A stretch of 64,000 bases of DNA. Origin: Nannobrachium achirus. Taxonomy: Eukaryota > Chordata > Actinopteri > Myctophiformes > Myctophidae. The translations under genes and the position numbers were made by a program. The stretch is taken from the NCBI GenBank assembly GCA_963921795.1, contig OY997641.1, positions 75,294,279-75,358,278 of the forward strand, in the 5' to 3' direction. Shown piece after piece: positions 1 to 58,148 of the stretch (position 1 is the first letter of the stretch; the number at the start of each line of letters is the position of its first letter). Under the pieces are notes generated by a model, which was not told where the DNA came from, ran no database searches, and saw only the letters and a program-made list of their open reading frames with translations.

Positions 1-55
1 AGCGCTACTTATCAGCCGGTAGGTGTCCTAACTCCTAAACCCAGTGTTTCTCAAC

Positions 56-471
56 TAGGCCTGTGCAAAAAAAACGATTTACTATATTATCATGATGTTA
101 ATGCCGGCGATTCAATTAATCGATTTTCAAAGTTCAGAATCGATTTTCCTGATTTTATTTATTTATTAAAAAAAAGATTTAACCTGAAGGTGAAATAACC
201 ACTTTCAGTCAGAGTAAGTACAGGTCCTAAAGGAACAGTTTTAGGTCATGCCGTGAGGATGTCATGTTATGGCTAAAGCTAGCACAGTGCTGTAGGCCTG
301 CAGCACAGTGATTTTGTTTTTGGAGCGGTGAAAGCGCTCCCAATAGACAGGTATGTCTGTGGCTGGCTGGCTATGTGGCTGGCTGGCTGGCTGGCTGGCT
401 GGGTATGTCTGTAGCCTGGCAATACCTTGAGTGGCCACACTAGTTAAAGGAGGGGCGCTGTTGTGCAGGCA

Positions 472-553
<82 letters not shown>

Positions 554-568
554 GCTCCACTTCGAACC

Positions 569-652
<84 letters not shown>

Positions 653-1028
653 GCTCCACTTCGAACCGAGGTTTGATTTTTATTTTTATGACTGTTGTGT
701 TCTGTGTTTTCTGGCATCTTGACCAGGAACATGTTGTAATGTTGTACCACTGGCACTTTGGCTGAAATAAATGTCAGAAAGATTGACTGACTTTATTTGG
801 CTGCATTGATTTGACGTATCAACTTTTAATGTTTTATATTGTTTAGAATTGTTTTAAAATGTTTCAATACAAAAAAAGCTGTAATTTTTGGGGAAGAATC
901 GCAATAATCGTGATTCAAATCGCAAATCGCAGGAAAACGCAATAATCGTGATATAATCGAATGGTCGCCCTATGAATCGAAATCGAATCGAATCGGGAGG
1001 TAAGTGAATCGTCATCGTCACAGGCCTA
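56..1028. mobile_element. hAT MITE with perfect 8-bp TSD
   Basis: Ends TAGGCCTGTG and CACAGGCCTA, flanked on both sides by TTCTCAAC. It landed 15 bp inside the outer element's terminal repeat. Interior carries AATCGATT/GAATCG-rich arms and, at 316-681, a GAGCGGTG-type MITE. Confidence 0.85.
316..681. mobile_element. GAGCGGT-type MITE with two CA microsatellites
   Basis: Left end TTTTTGGAGCGGTGAAAGCG, right end CCGCTCCACTTCGAACCGAG. The right end is duplicated around two AC tracts (470-552 and 571-651). Other copies: 2449-2720, 3308-3555, 19396-19681, and reversed at 22079-22290. Confidence 0.7.
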
Positions 1029-1362
1029 TTCTCAACCACTGTGCCTGGGGACCTTTAGTGTGCCCCTGAGAAGGGTCAAGTGTGCCCCTTGAAACGGCTT
1101 GAAAGCCAGTATTGTATTTATCATTTTAAAAATGATTTAAACTAGTGAAAACAGCCGTTCTGCTGTTTTCACTGTTGTGTGACAGCCTTGTATGATGAAG
1201 CAGGGCTTTACTTTGCGAAGAAACGTACAAATTTGAAACTTGGAGATACAAGGTTTCTTCCCGACAGTGACGATATTTACACCCCCGTATTATGTTGGTG
1301 TGCCCATGGATTCTTAGGACATGAAAAGTGTGCCCATGCAGAAAAAAGGTTGAGAAACAGTG

Positions 1363-2027
1363 TCCTAACCGACACCAGTGTCTAAATGTCTTTCTTTACT
1401 TTATTATGGATCCCCAATAGCACTTTCCTAAGCATGGCTATTCTATGTTGTTGGTCACACCCAAATACACATAATTCACAACAACATGCTACAATTACAA
1501 CACACAGACACTAATTTACTTACACAAGTTAAAAAGTAGAGATTTCAGAATGGTACAATTTACAATATGTTTGTGTATTATTTCCAATACATTAAACATT
1601 TTTCAAATAGTTTTCCCCAGATTTAGTTGAAAATAGAGACAGCCATTCGCAGAAATAGCTGTTTTACAAGTTCACAACGCAAAGAGATTTGTTGTAGATT
1701 CTACAACAAATCTCTTTGCCCACAACACATTGCAGTGTTGTAGAAGGAAATACTTGCAGAACTAGTAGCCTTGGGGGGCAACTAAGTAGATATAGAGTTT
1801 ACATTCTTGAGTTGGAATGAAAATAGCCTTGTTCTGTGTGGATTGTGAACTGATTCTGCACCAATATGACTATGTAAAGATGTATAGAAGGCTGCTTTCT
1901 TAAGCAAATAACACATTGAAGCATAATAATACATTCTAACTAGAAATACTGTTCTTACGAAACAGTGTGGGCTCGAATGTAACACCATGTATGGGCACAA
2001 ATGTCTACCCTTTGGCTGCTCCTCGTT
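1363..2027. other. No gene; one perfect palindrome
   Basis: AT-rich, no coding sign. 1679-1720 is a near-perfect palindrome: GCAAAGAGATTTGTTGTAGA, then its complement. Confidence 0.7.
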
Positions 2028-2035
2028 GTCTAAGG

Positions 2036-2328
2036 CAGGGTTCCCAAACGTTTTTTTGGCTCGGGGCACCCCTATAAATATTGTTTTCATCTGATGCACA
2101 TTATTATATTCCTAATTTTCACTCCCAGCACCTTATATTTATAGCATATTTTAGCGATTATGTTGGGAGGAAAGCGAGATAATAGCCATTGTGGTTAGAA
2201 CTGACTGAAAATAACTTTGTACTTCAGGTTTAAAATGATACCAAATAAATTTCAAATGAACTCGCGGCACCCCTGGACTGCCATCGCGGCACCCCAGGGT
2301 GCCCCGTCACCCACTTTGAAAACCCCTG
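2036..2328. mobile_element. hAT MITE without the inner TA-element
   Basis: Ends CAGGGTTCCCAAACG and CACTTTGAAAACCCCTG; TSD GTCTAAGG perfect on both sides. It keeps one TA at 2147-2148 where related copies (11316, 13063, 19975) carry a 220-240 bp insertion, so it serves as the empty-site version. Confidence 0.88.
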
Positions 2329-5286
2329 GTCTAAGGGGCCTTTGTACTGTCGGTAATGTTTTTGAGGAGAATAACACCTTGGTCTATAAAGTTTTGGCAT
2401 AACATACTGGTATAACATACCCTGCCCTATCTTTGTACTGTTGGTCATTTTTGAAGCGGTGGAAGCCGCTTCCAAGGAGTGGCTTTGTGTCTCCCGTGCG
2501 TCCAGGATTAAGGATTGGTCAAGCTTCACATGACAATTTGGCCCTCCAGATAAAACCATTCATTCATTCAGAATTCATAAAAATATAGAACTGAAGCACA
2601 TAGAAAGTATAGATCTAGAACACAGAATTTATAGATCTAGAACACAGAGTTCATAGCTCTAGAACACATAGAATAAAAATCACCGCTTCACTTCGAACCG
2701 AGGTTTGATTTTTTTGAGGAGAGTAAACTTGACTTCTAAAGATTTGGTATAACAGAGGGTGCGTAACGTATAGCATAACATTCTGATATAACATACTGGT
2801 CTTGAGCCAATGTGTTGTTGTTATTTATATCAGGTTGCACTTGTTGGTGATGATGTCACCTAGAACACTTTCGTATTTTTTTTTGCGGAGAATAAACGTA
2901 ATTATGTCATCTAGAACGCTGCTCCTCATTGGCCAAGGGCCCTGCCTTTGTACTGTTGGTAATAACATACTGGTCTCACGTTTCAGCGAGCCCACAACTA
3001 GAAAGATGCATGTCTGGGAAATTGCGAGTGTGTTGGCCTTTTCATTGTCTGGATAGACAAATTGTCAAGCTTGACCAATCCTGTCTATCAATCAATAAAG
3101 TCATTTTTGAGGAGTTACCCTGCCATTTCCAATGGCAGCGGAAAAGTTACCCTAGTAGATAAAGTTTCCCCAGGACTATAATGTGTTGCCCTGTTGGGCA
3201 ACCACACTAATAATAGAAGGGAGACTCCACAGTGGTGGGCAGGCACTTTATCTGTTAGCATCTGCTAATGAAGGCTCTGTTCCATTCTGCTCAAATATAT
3301 GTTGTTGTTTTTTTTTTCAGCGGAGGTAGACCGCTCCTATACGTGGCTGTGCGTGTGTCTGTAGCCTTTTTCCTGAACGTTTTGCCATAGCAAAATGTGT
3401 GTACGTAGCACCATGTTTGTCTAGTGATGTCATATGTTGTATGTCTGTGTGTGTGTAGCATTAGCATAGCCTGTACATCCTAGACTCAAATCCTAGTCTG
3501 AAGACGTTATGCAAGCACGACCGCCGCTCACTTCACATTAGGTGTGATTTTTTTATATAATTTTTATCCCACGATTTTGCAACCCATTTTCACCCAGTGC
3601 CAATTGCCTATGCAATCCTGGGCTCTGCTCTCCCTCTGCTGCGCCTGGGGAGACAACGGACTGACCTCATGCTTCCTTCAATGCATGAGTAGTCCAAGTT
3701 GTTTCTTTTCACCTGACAGGGGGGATTTTCCCCAGGATGGACGTAGTGCGTGGAAGGAACACGTTATTCCAACCAGTTTCCCCTCCATCAAGCGCCCTGG
3801 CTGGCCAGGGGGAGGCATTCATATATTCATATATTCGTATACATATATTGTGCTTGTTGGCTGACTGGAAACGAGCCAACAGTGTGGTCCAGCCAGGTAC
3901 CCTCATAGTTCCTTGAGGGGGTTACAAATTCCCCCTTCTACCACTTTTTGTGGTCAGATACTGGATTCTGATTGGCTTAAAACAGTGGTAAATCAGTCAA
4001 CAACCTTGAGTTGGCTCATGGACCTCGCCCACTGAAACAATTAATGATTTTAACTAAATAACCTTGCAAGTTACAACTGTGTTTTCTTTCATTTATATGA
4101 AAGAAACCCTGTGCCACAACCCTGAAACAGTGGTAAATCAGCCAACAACCCACTCCCTCTTATGGTAAATGGCTTACTTAATGGTGTGTAACTCTGTCGG
4201 TGTACACATGGAACCATTTGTACTCGCTCAGAGTTATGGGCTGTCATTGAAATAATAATACCACTTTGAGAACCACTGTGCTACACTAAATGTGACTGAG
4301 TGTGACACAGGGGCAGTCATTTCGGAAGCCACTACTTTAGACCACAGCTGAAATTACTTTTTTTTTTCTTTTTTTTTTTTTCACTAAAATGTGATAAAGC
4401 CACAAAAGCATTTCATAAATATCAGGCTACATTTCACTTAAGCGCCAGAGCTTAACTCTGCATGTAAATAAGACTTTTTTTAAATTAATGTGAGAGATCA
4501 TGCAGGTCATTGCAGGTTAGAAATGTATTTAGAACTTGAATAACTCAAAAGTAGTAGTTCAGCATGGCATCATTCTATAAGCCATATCTTCAAAACTGTT
4601 GGGTCAATCTCAACAACCAATATATCATTAAAATAAATAAAAAATCAATGACTAGCCGTCAGCCGTGCTGGGACACAAATGGTACAGAGCCTTCATTAGT
4701 ATCAGGTGTTAGTTACTTAGTAACCAAGGTGATCGTAACAGGTGTTACCAATGTCTTTCCCATATGGCTGCTGTGCAGAGAGCCTATTACTCTGCGTTGT
4801 CTCTGCTTTCCACAATCTTGAAGTCTTATCGTTTTGTTGACATCTGTAATGGTGTCATGTCCCCCCGCCCGAGGGGCCAGTGGTAACACGACAAGGTGCA
4901 GTGAAATTCCACCTGTGAAATCTGTTGGGAGGAAAAAACAATGGTTGACCTGGAAGCTTGTATTATCATGGCTGTAAGGTGGAAACCTCTCCACATTTCA
5001 TCTTTTTATGTTTTCTCTTTTTATAATTATTATGTTTAAATAAATGTATGTCCTATTTTATGCTTTGCTGTGTGACAGTGTTGTGTAAAGTTGTGAAACT
5101 AGGTAGTCTATGTAATCATGGCATGTTTTGAACTTGTAGATTAGATAATCTTGTGACTAGTTAATAATAACTCCATTGTGGATCCATTGTAACATTATTA
5201 TTACCCTTATTATTATTATCATCATTATTATTAGTGGCCAAGCCACAAAGTGGCAAAGGCCACTCATTGATTTTGTACTTCAGTAT
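2329..5286. other. Intergenic or upstream intron; dispersed repeats only
   Basis: Contains two GAGCGGT-type MITEs (2449-2720, 3308-3555) and a repeat at 3600-3790 that recurs at 48480-48650 (CCTGGGCTCTGCTCTCCCTC). The rest is unremarkable AT-rich DNA. No exon seen. Confidence 0.6.
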
Positions 5287-5464
5287 TAAGGCCTCTCCAT
5301 ACTTCGACCGAAATGTTCGGTGAGTTGTGTTTTCCGACGTGCAAATTTCCGAACTCTCGTTCGGTCCAATGCTTTTCAGAAGTCCCGAGGGATATAATTT
5401 TATGGTAGAAAAGGACCTTTTGACCGAAAACGGCGGTTTCGGTCAAAGTATGGAAGGGCCTTTA
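5287..5464. mobile_element. Small MITE (178 bp)
   Basis: Inverted ends AAGGCCTCTCCATACTTCGA and CAAAGTATGGAAGGGCCTTT with FURTHER pairing of GACCGAAA/TTTCGGTC; ATT flanks both sides. Confidence 0.72.
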
Positions 5465-5589
5465 TTCCGCCACTTTTCTCTAGTGGCTGACCGTGCAGTC
5501 GCTTTTTACAAAACACAACAATTGACAAGAGTGGCGCTGTAGGAAGCCTTTGAAAATGCAAACTTTGAACAGGTATAGCTCATGCTCTG

Positions 5590-6660
5590 TTTGAGATACA
5601 GCCATGAAACCTTGGCTGCCAAACCACTACCTCCACCCCCATTTCTTACATGGCCCTCTTCTAGCGCCACCATGAGGCCGATTCTTGCAAAACACATTTT
5701 TGGACACTGCTCCTACAAATTTTGCCCTAAAATCACGCAAAGCGGTACACAGTATCTCTACAGTCATGTCAGCAACATGTGTCTGTCCCATCTAGCGCCA
5801 CCATAAGGCCGATTGCCCTTCTCATATCTTTGCCACCGTTGCCCTGATTCTTGCAAAACACATTTTTGGACACTGCTCCTACAGATTTTGCTCTAAAATC
5901 ACACAAAGTGGTACACAGTATCTCTAAAGTCATGTCATCAACATGAATCTGTCCCATTTCCCATATTATTCCCTCCTGATTGGCTACCATTGCCTTCTAA
6001 AGTTTGTGTATGCGACCTGACGATCACCTATCTCCCGATTTAGAGAGTCTTACTGGTTTCTGAAATTTTTGTTAAGAAAGTAATTCATAACATGACAACG
6101 GTGGATGAAACAAACAATTTGCAGATACTGTACAAAGAGGATAATCCAAGCTTTGCGTACAGCTGCAATCTTGGTGAGTTTAACATTGTTTAGTCCTTGG
6201 CCGTGGTTGTGGTCGCAGTTACAATCAAAACCTCCACCGGCTGTCTGTCCGTCCCGTTCAGTCAGTCTGTCCGTCACACGTCACGTCACACTTTTGCACT
6301 ACTCATATCTCCGCCACCGTTGCCCCTATCCATGCCAAACTTTGCACACACTCCTTGGCTGCCATGCCAAACCACAACCCCCACCCCTCATTTATCACAT
6401 GGCCCTCTTCTAGCGTCACCGTGAGGCCGATACTTGCCAAACACATTTTTGAACACTGCTCCCACAGATTTGGGCCTAAAATCACACAAATTGGATGGCA
6501 AATCACAACCTCCACCCCTGATTTCTCACAGTATCTCTAAAGTCATGTCATCAACATGGATCTGTCCCATTTCCCATATTCCCTCCTGATTGGCTACCAT
6601 TGCCTTCTAAAGATTGTGTATGCGACCTGACGGTCACTTATCTCCTGATTTAGGGAGTTT
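5590..6660. repeat. Degenerate dispersed repeat, several head-to-tail copies
   Basis: GCCAAACC..CCTCCACCCC, TTGCAAAACACATTTTTGGA and CACTGCTCCTACAGATTTTG recur at about 5640-5760, 5800-5990 and 6300-6600, and again at 22483-22800. No coding frame survives. Confidence 0.7.
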
Positions 6661-6831
6661 TACTGGTGTTGTGTACTGAGGTGAAAGCACCGCCTCGTAG
6701 GATAGCAGGATTTAAGACGTATCAGTGATGTCAGTCATCTCCAAATTTTGTCACTTTTTCAATAAGCGGGTATATCAGATTTGGGCACTGTTTAGTATCA
6801 ATGTCAGTCAGTGATTTCAGTCAGTGATGTC

Positions 6832-7701
6832 ATAGTAAGAGAAAGTTAGCCTATTGCTACATCAATCTGGGAACTAAATCTAAATCACTAGCTTTCTTCA
6901 CAAATGTGTTCATAAAGGTGTCTACTATCACCTCTGAACTTTGTCAAACCCAACTCCCTTGACATACTTTGTGGGAGCCAATCAAAGTTATTGGGTATCC
7001 CGACTCCGAGGGCCTGGGATTAAAGGGGGAAAAATAAGAAATGGCCAATATGAGCGTATGAGGTGTGTAATTTGGGTATTTTTGGGCTGCTGAATCAATT
7101 CCAACCATTCGTTTTCAGTTAAAATGACTCCTTGGCCATAAAATAGGCCACACCTAATTGTGTGTGTCCATGAGACATATAATATTGGCAATAAAAAAAA
7201 GGTTGGAGTAGTGTTTGAATTCATGAAAACTATTCAAGATCAGGTGGATAATCACACATGACACACAGGATAACATGATAACAATCTGACAAGGAACATT
7301 CAAACACAGGGTTTAAAACATAGGGACTAAAAGGACACAGGTGAACTCGAATGACATGATTGGCTAAGCCTTAGCCAATTAGGCCTTTTTTATGGCCAAG
7401 GAGTCATTTTTACTTATAACTAATGGTTGGAATGGATTCAGCAGCCCAACAATACCCTAATTATACACTTCATACGTTCATATTGGCCATGTTTTATTTT
7501 TCCCCCTTTAATCCCAGGCCCTGGGTATCCCGATACCCCCAACTTTGATTGGCTCCCACAAAGTATGTCAAGGGAGTTGGGTTTGACAAAGTTCAGAGGT
7601 GATAGTAGACACCTTTGTAAACACATTTATGAAGAAAGCTAGTGATTTAGATTTAGTTCCCAGATTGATGTAGCAATAGGCTAACTTTCCCTTACTATCA
7701 G
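6832..7701. repeat. Large fold-back: ~315-bp inverted arms
   Basis: Arms 6832-7145 and 7380-7701 are reverse complements with modest divergence (for example CAAACCCAACTCCCTTGACA against TGTCAAGGGAGTTGGGTTTG); the loop is about 235 bp with no ORF. Confidence 0.85.
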
Positions 7702-7839
7702 TCATCTCTAAAGTGGGTGCTGTGACGCAAGTCCAGGGGTGCCCCAGAATATTTTGATAATATTTGGAATTTATCACTTCAGTTTAACCACTTATACCGG
7801 ACCCGAGGTGAGGTCAGCATACAGTACACCAAGTCCCTT

Positions 7840-7919
7840 CACCAAAAATAGACGATCTACAAGCTCAAACGTGTTACGTCGTGACACGTTGTGAGCTTGT
7901 AGATCGGCTATTTTTGGTG
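7840..7919. repeat. GATCTACAAGC hairpin
   Basis: Full palindrome CACCAAAAATAG...CTATTTTTGGTG around GATCTACAAGCTC; outer stem pairs CACC/GGTG. Confidence 0.9.
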
Positions 7920-8682
7920 TTCATTCATTCATGTTTCCACCAGAATAGGGATGCTGGGGTTTAAGTTTAACAGAATGTTTGATCTGTCCTAATGGGAAGG
8001 TTCTACTCGTGACGTACTGTATCTATATATCTGTATCTTAGGTGGAAAGATTTACTTATTTGACATAAATGTAAGGTACTGTAAAGTAGCAATGTAATTC
8101 AGGTGTGCCGTGGATGAAAACATTATTTCTATTTGCCCTGGTCTGAGCCAAAAAGGTTTGAGAGAACCACTGCTGTAGGTGCCAGATCAGCATTTCATTA
8201 TAGCATATGAGTTGCTTGCGGCTACATAGCAGCCAGAGATACTGCAGCATGTAGATAAAGTTACAACACACTAACCAAAGACGGGCCTTCAATTTTCCAA
8301 AGGGGGCACTTTATTTTTCAACACACCTGTGCATATAGCAAGCCGATTTTTGTGGCGTTTTGAGCCAAACTAGTAATCTCCATTACAAGTTTTCTCCCTG
8401 AAAAGATTTAAATTTCCTGCATGTGCTGCATGCACAAAAACAACAACAACACAGGAATAGGCATCAAAACAAATAGCATTTTCAAATAACTATTAATTAA
8501 TTTGGAAATGTATCCTCATAATAATCACAAAGAACAAAAAAATAACATATAATTAACACCTAACATTAAAATAATGGTGGAGTAGGGTACTACTGGCCAA
8601 TCTGGACTAGGGGGGCACAAAGTCTAATCTGGGTGGGCATTGCCCCCCAATGCCCCCATGTGGAGCCGCCTATGCAAAGACT

Positions 8683-9866
8683 TACCCATTTAGGCCTGGG
8701 CATATTGAATGCTTTAACCAGTGAAAAATAGCAGATATACAAGCTCACAGCGCGGCACCGAGTGCCGTGCTGCGAGATCTGCTATTTTTGAAAAGAGTCG
8801 TGAAAATGGGTGGAAATCTTTTAACTCTTTGAGTGCCACCCCGTTCACCACTAGAGGGCGCCCAGTGGCCATAGAAAATCCCATAGAGATATGCTGGTAT
8901 ATGCAGAAGCCCTGCAGCCATGACTTGCCTGAACACTTTCCTTTGTGCATGTACAGGAAGAGGATGAAGTTAGCTTGAAGTTAGCTATTGGTTACCAAGC
9001 ATTTTAGAAGCCTTATTTTCGTCAACTTAGCCATGATTAAACCTTGCACACCTCATGCATGGGAAAAAAACAGAGAAGAATGAGCTCTAAAAGCAGTTTG
9101 TTCACAGCTTTCAAACAAAAAAATCCGATTGGAAATCCGTTCAGGCATTCTTGAGATAATCGCCATTATGTTTTACATGTTATGTAAACAAACATGGCTG
9201 CCCTGTATGTTAGATGGGGTTGTATGGGGGTGGAACATGCAAAATCGCGATTGAAATCATGTTCACTAGATTTGATGGGGTCCAAAAAAAAATAAAAAAT
9301 AAAAAAAAAATATTATTATTATTATTTTTTTTTTAAATATCCCGAACATGTTCGGGATAGGCACTCTGGTATGCGATAATATATCCCGAACATATTCGGG
9401 ATAGGCACTCAATGAGTTAATATATGTGTTTTCAAAGCGAAAGTTTGTAACTCAAATTTTGCTTCTGGGTGGTCCCTGGAACTAAATATTTTGAGATGGG
9501 GGTCCGTGGCCAAATAAATATCAGTTTGGGGGTCCTTCACATGAAAAGGTTTGAGAACCACTGACATAGTAGTCTCTCAAGAACAGACTAACTGAGCTCC
9601 AGTTAAGTGAAAAGGACCTTTTCTTTGACGATGGCTGGCCAGATTGCTGACATAGAAACATATTTTTTTTCCCAAAAAATCTTAGAAGGATTCAAAAGAC
9701 ACTTATAGAATCGGGTCAAAATTCTCATTTTCACGATTTTTCAAAAATAGCAGATCTACAAGCTCGCAGCGCGGCACTCTGTGCCGCGCTGTGAGCTTGT
9801 AGATCTGCTATTTTTTTTTATTTAAAGCATAACATATTGCGTCATAATGTGTTCAGGCCTTTATAG
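8683..9866. mobile_element. piggyBac-like MITE split by another piggyBac-like MITE
   Basis: Left TTACCCATTTAGGCCTGGGC and right CATAATGTGTTCAGGCCT resemble the family at 52847-53428. Hairpins at 8724-8789 and 9743-9815. Interrupted at a TTAA by 8821-9420. Confidence 0.6.
8821..9420. mobile_element. piggyBac-like MITE, TTAA on both sides
   Basis: TTAACTCTTTGAGTGCC at the left and GGCACTCAATGAGTTAA at the right. The right side has an internal repeat CCCGAACATGTTCGGGATAG. Fragments of this family recur at 36897-37230 and 42765-42905. Confidence 0.85.
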
Positions 9867-9891
9867 TTCTGTACTGATTGTGTCACTAGAG

Positions 9892-10455
9892 CAGGGGTAG
9901 GCAACCTTGGCACAGGGGTGGGTGATTACTGGCATGCTGGCAGAAGTGTGAGACTCTTTATCTATAGTATATGCAATTTACATCCTGCATATAAATCTAC
10001 ATGCATTCAAACTGATAACGTTGACTGGGGAGAGAGTCTGCCAGATAAATCTCATGATCATTAGGCCTACATCCTAGAAGAACAAAATAAAGGTCTTTGC
10101 ACACTGCTGCGTTTTTCGGGCCGAATATCGGAGTGAATTTCGGAGCGCGCAAATAAAAAAATCAACCTCACGTTATGTCAGTCTCGTTTACTTTGCACAC
10201 TGCCGCCCGTTTCGCACACCACTCTGTCCCTTGCTCTATCTATCTCTCTCTGTCTCTCCTTGCCCTGAAAAACGCATTTCGCAAAGAAAAACGCAGCAGT
10301 TTGACCTTAAAGGTTGTTATTTATAGCCTGTCAAATCAATTGGACATATGACAGTTTGATGTGGTGTCATAATCAAACTAAATGTTGATATGGCACACTG
10401 ACTATCAAGACAATGAAAACAAGGCACTTTGTGTTAAAAAGGTTGCCGACCCCTG
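9892..10455. mobile_element. hAT-like element with a nested MITE
   Basis: Ends CAGGGGTAGGCAACCTTGG and AAAAGGTTGCCGACCCCTG; flanks CACTAGAG/TCCTAGAG match 6/8. Inside, 10096-10302 is a MITE with ends TTGCACACTGCTGCGTTTT / AAAACGCAGCAGT, a family also present at 52325-52840 and 54215-54720. Confidence 0.75.
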
Positions 10456-11315
10456 TCCTAGAGTCTGATATGAGTGACACATTTTGAGCTTGTAGATCTG
10501 CCTTTTTCTATGTTTGAAAAGGGCTCTAGGTTAAATAAAGTTACATCTTTGCCTGTGCAATTTGTAATTAAAGTTTCCAGTGAGCCAACATGCACAATAT
10601 CAGCACCATGACTCTGTTTGACCAGAATGGACCACAACCTTGATCATATTTTAACTCTGACAAGTGTGTACGTGTTGAGGCATTACTTTTAGTTTGCCTT
10701 GGTTCCACAGATAAATACTGTGTGGCGTTGTGAGCTTGTAGATCATTTTTTATTTTTTATTTTCAAGATTTGCCTCTTTCTTATATTAATATGGCCAATG
10801 TCTGACCAGTTTTCTTAGGATAGTTTGTTGATTACATTTGATGCAGTAATGGTAATTTATTTTCTTTTCATTTATTTTATAGGTATTACAAATATTAAAA
10901 AAAAGCCCTTAAATTGCCACGTTACCGTCATTCAAAATAATCCCGACCCACAGGTTGAGAATCACTAATCTACTCCATCATGCAGGGGTGTGCCAACAAG
11001 ATCTAGAAGAATTAGTCAGAACAGTACTCTATATTTACAAGCTTACTCTGTATTGTGTGGTATACTACTAGTAAGCCTTGTAGTACAGTAGATCTGCTCG
11101 TTGTGGTAGCCTAACCTAACACTGTGATACCACAGAGTATGAACCAACTGTTGCAGGCTTGAGCATATTTCGGGCTTTGCATCTTGGTCAACATGAAGTA
11201 GATAACAAGCAAGTCACGTGACCGCTATTTGTCACAAAGATCTTCTATCGCTTTGCTCCTACGAATCTCTCTCCATGCCATTGCAGTCACTGTGCTTAAA
11301 TAGTATCCTTTATGC
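10456..11315. other. No gene; half hairpins
   Basis: Half copies of the hairpin (GAGCTTGTAGATC) near 10487 and 10728. Otherwise AT-rich, with nothing recognisable. Confidence 0.6.
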
Positions 11316-12061
11316 CAGGGGTTCCCAAACGTGTTTGTCTCAGGGCACCCCATATATATATATTTTCTAATCCGAGGCACCACTACATTATAATTTTCAC
11401 TCCCAGCACCTTATATTTATAGCATATCGTCGTTGTCGGGTGGAAACCTTGTATGTCCAAAACCGTTCGTTTTGTATTTATCATCTATAACATGTACTAA
11501 ACTAGTGAAAACAGCAGATCTACAAGCACGTTGTGTGCTTGTAGATCGGCTGTTTTCATTAGTGTTGTGTGACAGTCTTGTATGATGAAGCAGGGCTTTG
11601 CTTTACCAAAAGACGTACACATTTGAAACTTGGAGATACGAGGTTTCTGCCTGACAGTGACGATATTAGTGATTATGTTGCGAGGAAAACGTTGAAATCA
11701 TAGCCTTTTTGGTTAGAACTGACTGAAAATAACTTTGTACATCACATCCCACAACCTTAATTAGAATCGCCCCAAAAAATAGTGTGTTTGTGTGTGTGTG
11801 TTTCCATCTGTTGTTCAATTGTCAAAAAAACATAATACAAAAATCAATAACGCATGTACCGTACCTTGCCCAACATCAACTTTATCACCTTCAGATGTGT
11901 CTCTTCTTCTCATAATCCCCAAATGTTTAAAATATTTTCCCAAATTTTGGCCTGTAGGCGTGTCCAAATAAATTCCAAATATTATCAAATTATCTCGCGG
12001 CACCCCTGGACTGCCGTCATGGCACCCCAGGGTGGCCCGTCACCCACTTTGAAAACCCCTG
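11316..12061. mobile_element. hAT MITE filled with a TA-inserting MITE
   Basis: Ends CAGGGGTTCCCAAACG and CACTTTGAAAACCCCTG; perfect 8-bp TSD CTTTATGC. Contains the 237-bp inner element 11427-11663 (TCGTCG...GACGA between TA dinucleotides), which contains the hairpin. Confidence 0.9.
11427..11663. mobile_element. TA-inserting MITE (Tc1/mariner-like TSD) with central hairpin
   Basis: Terminal inverted repeats TCGTCGTTGTCGGGTGGAAA and GTTTCTGCCTGACAGTGACGA, flanked by TA. Hairpin 11501-11562 at its centre. Family members: 13246-13465, 18065-18324, 20092-20316, 22020-22446, remnants about 1110-1285 and 58517-58830. Confidence 0.82.
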
Positions 12062-12215
12062 CTTTATGCCTCTGGTTCTCAACCTTTGCAGCCTGCGACC
12101 CCTCAAAATAATCATAATTATTTGAACCTGGGACCCCCCATCCTGATGAGCACTTTTTGACTGTTAGTCAATGCAATAGTTAATGAATTGTATTTGTGTT
12201 GTGTGTGTGTGTCAG

Positions 12216-58148
<45,933 letters not shown>

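Larger units (their letters stand above)
41..1362. mobile_element. Outer hAT-like element with other elements nested in it
   Basis: Ends CCAGTGTTTCTCAACC and GGTTGAGAAACAGTG; flanking 8-mers TCCTAAAC and TCCTAACC match 7/8. Contains the complete element 56-1028 and a TA-inserting MITE remnant (about 1110-1285) whose hairpin has shrunk to AAAACAGC..GCTGTTTT. Confidence 0.72.

Noticed and set aside
431-765. Open frames of repeated Thr-His or Cys-Val
   Set aside because: They are translations of AC/GT microsatellites; the same applies to 18267-18585, 19282-19650, 40019-40369, 41616-42004 and 49773-49973.
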